Source: a bacterium
GTDB taxonomy: Bacteria; Zixibacteria; MSB-5A5; GN15; FEB-12
Reading direction: 5' to 3'
DNA: 9,091 nt
Assembly (NCBI GenBank): GCA_030612965.1
Contig: JAUWMW010000076.1
Location: 1 to 9,091, forward strand
Shown here: positions 1 through 5,685 of the stretch, in pieces
Layout: each line of letters begins with the position of its first letter
How positions within the stretch are numbered: the stretch's first letter is position 1
Translations under genes and position numbers: made by a program
The notes under the pieces: generated by a model
The model's input: the letters and a program-made list of their open reading frames with translations, nothing else
Database searches by the model: none
What the model was told of the DNA's origin: nothing

Positions 1-2451
1 TTCCTGCCGTCGCATTTGTGTCAGGACAACGATTGCCGCGAGCGCTTCAAACGCGAGGCTCAGGCCGCGGCGAAGTTGAACCACCCTAATATCGTCACCA
101 TCCACGATGTGTCCGAGCATCAGGGGCGGCCTTTCTTCGCCATGGAGCACGTGGAAGGGAAGTCGCTCCGCGACCTGCTCAAGGACAGGGAACTTGATCT
201 GGATTTGATCCTGGATCTTGCGATGCAGGTTTGTGAAGGCTTGAGCAAAGCTCACCAGACGGGCATCACACACCGCGATGTCAAGCCGTCAAACATCGTT
301 GTCGACAAAGAGGGTCGCCCCAAGCTGCTTGATTTCGGGCTGGCCGCGATAAAGGGTACTGAACAGTTGACCAAGACCGGGTCGACACTTGGCACTGTTG
401 GTTATATGTCACCGGAACAGATACAAGGCAAGGAAGTGGATCACCGCTCCGATCTGTTTTCGCTGGGCGTAATGCTGTACGAGATGACGACCGGTCACGC
501 TCCCTTCAAGGGAGAAACAGAAGCGACCACTATCAATTCTGTTCTCAATGACATTCCCGAACCGATGTCGCGATTCAAGAGTGGTGTGTCCGACGACCTG
601 CAGCGGATCGTCTCCAAACTGCTGGAAAAAGATCCATCGCTACGCTACCAAAGCGCGGCCGGTGTGGTTAGCGATCTGAAAAGACTGACACCAGGGGTCG
701 GTTCGGGACCGGAGAAGCCCCGCAAGGACTGGTGGAATCGTATTGTCGTTCCCGCCGCTGTGATCGTGCTGATAGCCATGATCGGTCTCTGGTATTGGCA
801 GTTCCAGCCGGATGGTGACAGTGGTGGTATCAAATCACTGGTCGTGCTGCCGTTTGAGAATCTCGGCGCCGAAGAGGATGAGTATTTCGCCGACGGCATG
901 ACCGATGAGATCACCGCGCGGCTGGCCGGTTTTGGTGGTCTGCGGGTTATTTCAAGAACCAGCGCTGTTCACTATAAGGGTTCCGGGAAGCCGCTCAAGG
1001 TTATTGCCAGGGAACTGAAGGTCGACTATGTCCTGGAGGGGACTATCCGTTGGGACAAGTCCGGCGACACCGACCGCGTGCGCATCATCCCCCAGCTCAT
1101 TCGCGCCTCCGACGACTCCCATGTTTGGGCCAACACTTTTGAGCGCGCCCTCACCCAGGTGTTCGTCGTTCAGGCGGACATTGCCACTCGAATAGCCGAA
1201 GCGCTTGATGTGACGCTGCTGGAATCAGAGAAGCAACTTCTGGCTGCGAAACCTACCGACAATCTCGAGGCGTACGACTACTATCTACGCGGCAAGGAAT
1301 ACTGGGAGCAGGGCAAGAATTCGAGTCGGTCCATTGAGATGTTTGAGAAGGCGGTAGCTCTCGACAGCACTTTCTACGCTGCCTATGCCTGGCTGCCGAG
1401 AGTGTATGGATACGAGTATATCAACGATATCCGAATGACCGAGGAGCGCAGGGAGCAGGCGAAAGATGCGGCAGAAAAGGCGTTTCGACTGGCGAGCGGG
1501 AAACCTGATGGCCACCTGGCTCTGGGTTATTATCACTACTACTTCAGCCGCGATTACGACCGGGCGCTGGAGCTTTTCGAGCAAGCGCTACAAGGTCAAC
1601 CTAACAACAGTGAGCTACTAGTCGCGATTGCTTATGTTCAACGGCGCAAGGGAAACTGGGATGCAGCCGTTGCCAATCTGCGAAGAGCGCTAAGGCTGAA
1701 TCCATTTTCGCAGAGTGATGTCGATGGATTGACGCGTACGCTGATCCTCCTGCACAGAATAGAAGAGGCAGAGGAAGTGGTCGACAATTCACTCGAATTC
1801 TCCCCGGACAACGCGGGACTGCTTTTCTGGAAAGCGGCTTTGGTCTTTTACTCAGGTCGGGACAGTTCGGAAGTGCGGGCGGCGTTGCGTGAGTATACAC
1901 AGTTGGCGCCGCCGTCGATGGCTCCCTTTCTGCTGGAGCTGAGTGACATCTTCTGGCGTGATTACCAAACCGCCCTCACGCGACGCACTGTTCCCACGAG
2001 ACCGACAAGCGGCGATTCGGTCAAGTTTTACACACAAAAGGGGCAAATCTACCGGCTTATGGGTGATAGCGGCACGAGCCGAGCCTATTACGATTCAGCA
2101 CGGGTCATTTGTGAAGAGCGAGTTAGAACCGATCCGGAGGTTGCCCTTTTCCACGCTGACCTGGCGCAAGTCTATGCGGGAATCGGTCAGAAGCACAGAG
2201 CCGTTCAGGAGGGTCAATTGGCCGCGGAACTTCTGCCCGTTTCAAAGGACGAATTGCAGGGTCCAAACATCCTGGAATCGCTGGCAGAGGTTTATATTGT
2301 GGTAGGTAAGTATGACCTGGCCATCGACCAATTGGATTACCTGCTGAGCCATCCTTCACGTGTGCAGATAGAGGGCCTACGCAAACACCCGATCTATGAC
2401 CCCCTCCGCGACCACCCGCGCTTCCGGGCGCTGTTGGCAAAGTATGAATAA
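1..2451 (+). CDS. Receptor-type Ser/Thr protein kinase with TolB-like domain and TPR repeats (5' partial)
   Basis: This is a transmembrane protein kinase of the bacterial PknB type, truncated at the left edge. The frame is open from base 1 and already reads kinase sequence there, so the TTG at 16 is not the real start. Counting residues from base 1, the catalytic HRD is at 91-93 with K95 and N98, DFG at 111-113 and the APE-equivalent SPE at 137-139. The glycine loop and catalytic lysine lie outside the window. A hydrophobic helix at about 248-265 leads to a TolB/FlgO-like N-terminal domain (277-410), then at least five TPR-like helical repeats (about 420-780). The C-terminus ends in the IYDPLRDHPRFRALL signature common in this architecture. 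By family, the kinase is cytoplasmic and phosphorylates Ser/Thr. The TolB-like and TPR parts are inferred to sit outside the inner membrane as a sensing or protein-binding region. Substrates cannot be deduced. Confidence 0.95.
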   Translation, partial: FLPSHLCQDNDCRERFKREAQAAAKLNHPNIVTIHDVSEHQGRPFFAMEHVEGKSLRDLLKDRELDLDLILDLAMQVCEGLSKAHQTGITHRDVKPSNIVVDKEGRPKLLDFGLAAIKGTEQLTKTGSTLGTVGYMSPEQIQGKEVDHRSDLFSLGVMLYEMTTGHAPFKGETEATTINSVLNDIPEPMSRFKSGVSDDLQRIVSKLLEKDPSLRYQSAAGVVSDLKRLTPGVGSGPEKPRKDWWNRIVVPAAVIVLIAMIGLWYWQFQPDGDSGGIKSLVVLPFENLGAEEDEYFADGMTDEITARLAGFGGLRVISRTSAVHYKGSGKPLKVIARELKVDYVLEGTIRWDKSGDTDRVRIIPQLIRASDDSHVWANTFERALTQVFVVQADIATRIAEALDVTLLESEKQLLAAKPTDNLEAYDYYLRGKEYWEQGKNSSRSIEMFEKAVALDSTFYAAYAWLPRVYGYEYINDIRMTEERREQAKDAAEKAFRLASGKPDGHLALGYYHYYFSRDYDRALELFEQALQGQPNNSELLVAIAYVQRRKGNWDAAVANLRRALRLNPFSQSDVDGLTRTLILLHRIEEAEEVVDNSLEFSPDNAGLLFWKAALVFYSGRDSSEVRAALREYTQLAPPSMAPFLLELSDIFWRDYQTALTRRTVPTRPTSGDSVKFYTQKGQIYRLMGDSGTSRAYYDSARVICEERVRTDPEVALFHADLAQVYAGIGQKHRAVQEGQLAAELLPVSKDELQGPNILESLAEVYIVVGKYDLAIDQLDYLLSHPSRVQIEGLRKHPIYDPLRDHPRFRALLAKYE

Positions 2452-2629
2452 GCGCTCGGCGGGCCGTCGTCGGCAATATAGCGAGCTATCACACCAACAC
2501 ATTTTTCTCGTAGACCGTTTCTTGATCAGGCAACTCTGCCGATATATCAACAAAAGAGTAGAATACGATTCCGGAATCGTGTGACAACCCGCACACATTG
2601 GACCGGGGCAACCAAGGAGCAGCGAAACA
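2452..2629. other. Intergenic spacer between kinase and pilZ genes
   Basis: This 178-bp spacer holds no gene and no clear terminator for the kinase gene: I see no GC-rich hairpin followed by a T-run. Its right half carries the candidate pilZ promoter and palindrome described separately. The spacing suggests that pilZ has its own promoter, although read-through from the kinase gene is possible. Confidence 0.5.
2559..2580 (+). promoter_or_regulatory. Candidate -10 box with abutting 16-bp perfect palindrome upstream of pilZ
   Basis: TAGAAT at 2559-2564 differs from the sigma70 -10 consensus at one base. Directly after it, ACGATTCCGGAATCGT (2565-2580) is a perfect inverted repeat with two 8-bp arms and no spacer. 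This places the palindrome over the expected transcription start and 49 bp before the pilZ ATG. That geometry suits a repressor operator. No convincing -35 box lies 16-18 bp upstream, so the promoter part is weak, while the palindrome itself is certain as sequence. Confidence 0.4.
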
Positions 2630-2968
2630 ATGGAACAGCGAACCCTCCCAAGAAAGCAATTGATATTCTATCCGGCGGTTTATAAGAAGGGCAGCAAGAA
2701 GATTCTGGGCCGCGTGGTCGATATCACCACCGAAGGGATGCGAATACTGAGCGAAACACCGGTGGCTGCCGGCAGTCACAAACTGCGTATGGAACTGCCC
2801 CGTTACCTCCCCGAAGACGAGAAAGTCTTCTTCACCGCCGATGCTGTCTGGAGCGGCAGTGATGTCAATCCGGATTACGAATGCACCGGCCTTCGCATCA
2901 CCGATGTTTCCGAGCGCGATGTCAAACGTATCGAGTACCTGATCGGTCGGTCGTCGTTTCAGAATTGA
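2630..2968 (+). CDS. PilZ-domain protein (putative c-di-GMP receptor)
   Basis: This 112-residue protein is essentially a single PilZ domain. The N-terminal RxxxR motif is R4-T-L-P-R8, and the second c-di-GMP motif appears as D31-I-T33-T-E-G36, with threonine in place of the usual serine of (D/N)xSxxG. Alternating beta-strand segments follow, and a short C-terminal helix lies at about 94-106. Stand-alone PilZ proteins bind c-di-GMP and pass the signal to a partner by contact, affecting motility, polysaccharide export or transcription in other bacteria. The partner here is unknown. The ATG is supported by an AAGGAG ribosome-binding site at 2614-2619, ten bases upstream. The gene faces the HDOD gene and shares a bidirectional terminator with it. 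Both motifs are present, so ligand binding is likely but inferred. Confidence 0.88.
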   Translation: MEQRTLPRKQLIFYPAVYKKGSKKILGRVVDITTEGMRILSETPVAAGSHKLRMELPRYLPEDEKVFFTADAVWSGSDVNPDYECTGLRITDVSERDVKRIEYLIGRSSFQN

Positions 2969-3016
2969 GCGCTGCCACCCGACCGGGCTGAGCATACTCA
3001 AGAGTACCATTACAAC

Positions 3017-3052
3017 AAAAACGCAGGCCCATTGAGAACCTGCGTTTTGTTT
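3017..3052. terminator. Bidirectional Rho-independent terminator between convergent genes
   Basis: A 10-bp perfect stem (AAAACGCAGG at 3018-3027 pairing with CCTGCGTTTT at 3039-3048) closes an 11-base loop. On the plus strand it is followed by TTTTGTTT, and on the minus strand by TTTTTGTTG. It can therefore end both the pilZ transcript arriving from the left and the HDOD transcript arriving from the right. Confidence 0.88.
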
Positions 3053-3077
3053 GACGATCAAACGAAAGCCTGACAGC

Positions 3078-4406
3078 TTAGGCCGGCGGGGGGGTTTGCT
3101 CCGTAGGCACGCGCGCTTCAGTTTGCAGTTTGTCCAGTTGTTTCTGCAAGCGGTCCTCAAGGTCAATGATGTAGGTATCATCATGATACACTGTCGTCTT
3201 GAACTTGGTCATCTCCTCCAGTTCCGCGATGACTGAACAGATGGCGCCAACGCCGTCGATGATGGTAGACATGGCGTGCGCGGCGGCGCCTGAGGGGTCG
3301 CTGACCTCACCCTTCTTTATTTTTAGCTCAATCAGTTGAGCCCGTCCAAGAATGGTTGCGGAGGCGTTATTGATGTAGTGATTGAAGGTGGCGGTGATAG
3401 TTTTGAGCGTCTCCAGGGAGGCCTTCTCCATCTGGGCGCGAGCCACTTCCTGATGCATGCGGCGGTTCTCGCTGAGCAGGTTCTCGACAGAGAGATAGTG
3501 GCTGTAGATGATGCGGTTCGCTTCGATAAGTAGTTCTTCGGATGAACCGATATCAATCTCGAGAAACCTCGCCTCTTCAATGAAGGCTGACAACAGGTTC
3601 TCCTGCAGTTCGACCAGACGCGGCGCGGAAAGCTCCAGAGCGGCGGCCAGTGTTTCTTTGTGGCTGGCCTCGATGGCCAGTTCAGGCCGTGCTTTGGCAA
3701 TGGTGAATCGTGAGATCAGGTTGGCCAGGCTGATGATCTGAGCCGGCCTGAGTTCCGGATCATTGTTCTGAGTAAGAATCTGACTGTGGTGATGGCCGAC
3801 CGCATCACAAATCACTGATGGTACGCCCCACTGCTCGAGCAGAAACTGGCCGACCCGGGCATGGTTGGTGCCCCAGATGCGCTCCTCCAGTTCGGCGATA
3901 TCCTCACCGGCTTCAACCTGTTTCCATATTCGCTCGAACTTCTCCGGGAAGGATTTTTCCAGAATCAGGATACCAATATCGTGCAACAGACCGCAGACAA
4001 ACGCCTCTTCCGGGTAAGCGTAGCCGCTCTCGCGCGCGATCATGCGGGCCGCCATAGCCACCTCCAGCGAGTGCCGCCAGAAGCGCTGTCGGTCGATCGT
4101 GACCTGCCACTTGCCCGATAGATCATAAATGGAAGTGGATAGAGCCAGAGCCGAAACCGCCCGCATCCCCAAAGTCATGACGGCCTGAGTCAGGGTTGTG
4201 ATCTCCCGCCCCGCACCGTAGTAGGGGCTGTTTACGATCCGCAGAACCTTGGTTGTCATGGCCGGATCTCGGGAAAGCACCTCGGCCAGATCTCTGGTGG
4301 AGGCGTTGTCGTCTCTGACCACGCGCAGCACCTCGGAAAGGGTCTGTGGCAGTGAGGAGAGTTCTTTGTGTTCCTTCAGGATTTGCTGGAAGATGTCGTT
4401 GTCCAT
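3078..4406 (-). CDS. HDOD-domain signalling protein with C-terminal histidine-kinase-like DHp segment
   Basis: This 442-residue cytoplasmic protein starts with an HDOD domain (about 13-210). It keeps metal-type residues at H112, H142-D143, H182 and H205-H207, in a pattern like HD hydrolases. A middle helical part (215-300) is followed by a coiled coil (about 300-335). The C-terminal hairpin contains F-N-H343-Y-I-N-N at 341-347, followed by ILGRAQLIE and a second helix (376-399). This resembles the phospho-acceptor and dimerisation (DHp) helices of histidine kinases with the HxxNN box. No HATPase domain follows; the protein ends in a charged, proline-rich tail. HDOD proteins are generally signal-output modules in two-component, motility or stress pathways. 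The frame is open for 26 further codons, but the ATG at 4406 starts right at the domain and has GGA at a usable distance, so it was preferred. Confidence 0.88.
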   Translation of the reverse strand: MDNDIFQQILKEHKELSSLPQTLSEVLRVVRDDNASTRDLAEVLSRDPAMTTKVLRIVNSPYYGAGREITTLTQAVMTLGMRAVSALALSTSIYDLSGKWQVTIDRQRFWRHSLEVAMAARMIARESGYAYPEEAFVCGLLHDIGILILEKSFPEKFERIWKQVEAGEDIAELEERIWGTNHARVGQFLLEQWGVPSVICDAVGHHHSQILTQNNDPELRPAQIISLANLISRFTIAKARPELAIEASHKETLAAALELSAPRLVELQENLLSAFIEEARFLEIDIGSSEELLIEANRIIYSHYLSVENLLSENRRMHQEVARAQMEKASLETLKTITATFNHYINNASATILGRAQLIELKIKKGEVSDPSGAAAHAMSTIIDGVGAICSVIAELEEMTKFKTTVYHDDTYIIDLEDRLQKQLDKLQTEARVPTEQTPPPA

Positions 4407-4549
4407 GTTGTTCCGTCGATAATCGGCTTTATACATGTATCGGTCACAAGCCGGTCCTGTTGAGACCGATGGACAGAAAAACACTACGTGACCGGCGAAA
4501 GGACCTGACCTACAAGACTGAGGACCACCCTGTGCTCATAGATACGCAT
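4407..4549 (-). promoter_or_regulatory. Probable promoter region of the HDOD gene
   Basis: This stretch lies between an upstream terminator and the HDOD start, so the HDOD promoter should be here. The best minus-strand -10 candidate is TATAAA (plus-strand positions 4428-4433), inside a short palindromic AT patch that includes ATACATGTAT (4431-4440). I see no matching -35 box at standard spacing, so the exact promoter is not assigned. Confidence 0.3.
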
Positions 4550-4587
4550 AAAAAAAGCGCGCGGGTAGTCCGCTAAAACCCGCGCGC
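4550..4587 (-). terminator. Rho-independent terminator for minus-strand transcription
   Basis: GCGCGCGGGT (4557-4566) pairs perfectly with ACCCGCGCGC (4578-4587) around an 11-base loop. Read on the minus strand, the stem is followed directly by seven T residues (the A-run at 4550-4556). There is no T-tract on the plus-strand side, so it acts only on leftward transcription. It shows that something to its right is transcribed leftward, yet the nearest recognisable minus-strand gene ends 1.1 kb away at 5686. This is the main argument for a leftward RNA in the block between. Confidence 0.88.
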
Positions 4588-4640
4588 AGTGCAGCAAGAG
4601 GATTCGAATCAGTGAAAGCTAATTCCAGCCAAGACTCATT

Positions 4641-4661
4641 CCGGGAGACCTAATCTCCTGG
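4641..4661. repeat. Hairpin within the non-coding block
   Basis: CCGGGAGA (4641-4648) faces TCTCCTGG (4654-4661) across a five-base loop, CCTAA. All eight positions pair on the plus strand if G4643-T4659 counts as a wobble; on the minus strand that position is a C-A mismatch. Confidence 0.6.
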
Positions 4662-4684
4662 TCGTACTGTTTGTAGCATCAGCA

Positions 4685-4717
4685 AGGGGTGGGGAGGTGT
4701 TTGGCCTCCCCACCTTT
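4685..4717. repeat. Very stable GC-rich hairpin within the non-coding block
   Basis: GGTGGGGAGG (4688-4697) pairs perfectly with CCTCCCCACC (4705-4714) around a seven-base loop. On the plus strand two G-T wobbles and one A-T pair extend it to 13 pairs (4685-4717). Neither side carries a proper T-tract, so it is a structural hairpin rather than a clear terminator. It sits about 100 bp before the minus-strand terminator. Confidence 0.75.
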
Positions 4718-4842
4718 GCCTGGATTGTGCACGCACCTAACCCTGTCTGCTCAACCCCCTCTTAGTGTGTGCCGAAAGCCCCCCGTCTGACGCCCCCTGG
4801 TGCCGGTTAGTGCTTGATGCGTAGCACCGGCGGTCAACGCTC

Positions 4843-4898
4843 GGTTCGGACGACATCTCCGTGTGAACTACCCCCATAGCCCCCATGTCGTTTGAACC
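4843..4898. repeat. 14-pair stem with a C-rich 28-base loop
   Basis: GGTTCGGACGACAT (4843-4856) faces ATGTCGTTTGAACC (4885-4898). Twelve positions are Watson-Crick and two adjacent ones are G-T wobbles on the plus strand (C-A mismatches on the minus strand). The 28-base loop contains two C5 tracts (4871-4875 and 4880-4884). This is the longest stem in the block. Confidence 0.7.
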
Positions 4899-4961
4899 TG
4901 GCCCCCTTAGCTTATGGTCAAGACGATAGTGTTCCATGATTCCAGACCGCCGACTTAGCGA

Positions 4962-5010
4962 TCGGAGCGGCGGATGTTGGGTCACAGGTGTTGTGTCTGG
5001 GCCGCTCCGA
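4962..5010. repeat. 10-bp perfect stem within the non-coding block
   Basis: TCGGAGCGGC (4962-4971) pairs perfectly with GCCGCTCCGA (5001-5010) across 29 bases. The next outward position (A4961/C5011) could be a wobble only on the minus strand, followed by a further G-C match at 4960/5012. Confidence 0.6.
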
Positions 5011-5179
5011 CCAACTGTTCCTGCCCACGATGGAAAGCTATTGCAGAGAACAGATGTTTCGTTTGGGCCAGGATCACTGCATGAAAATAGGTGGGGGCAA
5101 GGGCAGTTGTCCGACGGATCAGGCTCGTCCTGACGGGCGAACCGACGCAGCCAACCGACCCCAGCCTCCCTCCTTGGTC

Positions 5180-5215
5180 TGACCGCATAGCCCCACTTTG
5201 AAAGTGCTACGGTCG
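5180..5215. repeat. Bulged multi-segment hairpin within the non-coding block
   Basis: Three stacked helices fold back on each other: GACCG (5181-5185) with CGGTC (5210-5214), TAG (5188-5190) with CTA, and CACTTT with AAAGTG at the tip. The left arm carries the bulges CA and CCC. T5180-G5215 extends it by a wobble on the plus strand. Bulged, coaxial pairing of this kind is typical of functional RNA and less so of a simple DNA operator. Confidence 0.55.
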
Positions 5216-5600
5216 CGTCCTCACACCTGCCGTCCCTGGCTCCGGGGTTCTGCAGATCCGAATCAGCGATACTAACGCCGCCGCTACGAATAGCGTTATC
5301 GACCCCGACTAGCCTCCTTTGCCCAAACTGTCCGGGAGAATCCAAGAACGAAAAGATGTTCAACACCCCCGTCTCCCGAATCAATCGGTGGGCCGCCAGC
5401 CCCCGTTTGCGGCCCGATCGATCGCCCCCGCACCAAAGAACTGATGTCGCGACACGGTTGCTCTGTTTCGTAAACGGCGTCAACATCCTCTTTCCAGTTT
5501 AGTGCTCCTGGCAGTTCGTGTACCAGTGATATCTCAACCAGTCTCTACTAACCTGAATCGGTCGCCTCCCTTTGGGCTGAATAGGATATAAACAGGTACC

Positions 5601-5625
5601 GATTGGCTACTTGACATAGCCAATC
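5601..5625. repeat. 9-bp perfect hairpin at the right end of the non-coding block
   Basis: GATTGGCTA (5601-5609) pairs with TAGCCAATC (5617-5625) around the seven-base loop CTTGACA. It lies 61-85 bp past the stop of the LuxR-type gene. On neither strand is it followed by a clean T-run, so it is at best a weak terminator. It could mark a boundary of the RNA region. Confidence 0.5.
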
Positions 5626-5685
5626 TTATCGATCCTCAAGGGGGGCGCTCAAGTCATAACGGGAACTGTCCCGGCAAGATCGGCC

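Larger units (their letters stand above)
4588..5640. ncRNA. Candidate large structured non-coding RNA region (unrecognised)
   Basis: About 1.05 kb holds no recognisable protein but many local inverted repeats: 4641-4661, 4685-4717, 4802-4831, 4843-4898, 4962-5010, 5180-5215, 5282-5295 and 5601-5625. It also contains nine tracts of five or more C (G on the minus strand) and repeated short motifs. A strong minus-strand terminator follows at 4587-4550, supporting leftward transcription. However, four of the helices gain G-T wobble pairs only if read as plus-strand RNA, so the strand is left open. I found no rnpB, tmRNA, SRP, 5S or group II intron signature. A long 3' UTR of the upstream LuxR-type gene, or a decayed gene, are alternatives. 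The ends given are approximate. Confidence 0.35.

Noticed and set aside
2539..2546. GCCGATAT, similar to a flagellar sigma28 -10 element upstream of pilZ
   Set aside because: The required TAAA-type -35 element at the proper spacing is missing, and no flagellar genes are present.
2489..3184. 231-codon open frame on the minus strand
   Set aside because: It lies antisense to the clear PilZ gene, crosses the bidirectional terminator and overlaps the HDOD gene end. Its product has no recognisable features.
4600..4612. GATTCGAATCC on the minus strand, resembling the T-loop of a tRNA or tmRNA
   Set aside because: The flanks do not form a T-arm stem, there is no matching acceptor stem or CCA end, and no tmRNA tag reading frame or 5' GGATTCGAC-type element at the right distance.
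4737..5486. 249-codon open frame on the minus strand inside the non-coding block, with GGAAAGAGG before its ATG and a terminator downstream
   Set aside because: The translation shows no domain, transmembrane or repeat pattern, and is rich in GGG, AGG and CGG codons unlike the neighbouring genes. The frame is better explained by the G-rich strand having few stops. It remains the main alternative to an RNA gene.
5611..5616. TTGACA on the plus strand, a consensus -35 hexamer
   Set aside because: No -10-like hexamer lies 16-18 bp downstream, it sits partly in a hairpin loop, and no plus-strand gene follows.
4588..5640. RNase P RNA, SRP RNA, rRNA fragment or group II intron in the non-coding block
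   Set aside because: I found no GAGGAAAGTCC-type rnpB core, no SRP GGAA-tetraloop domain, no rRNA signature and no intron domain V or reverse transcriptase sequence.
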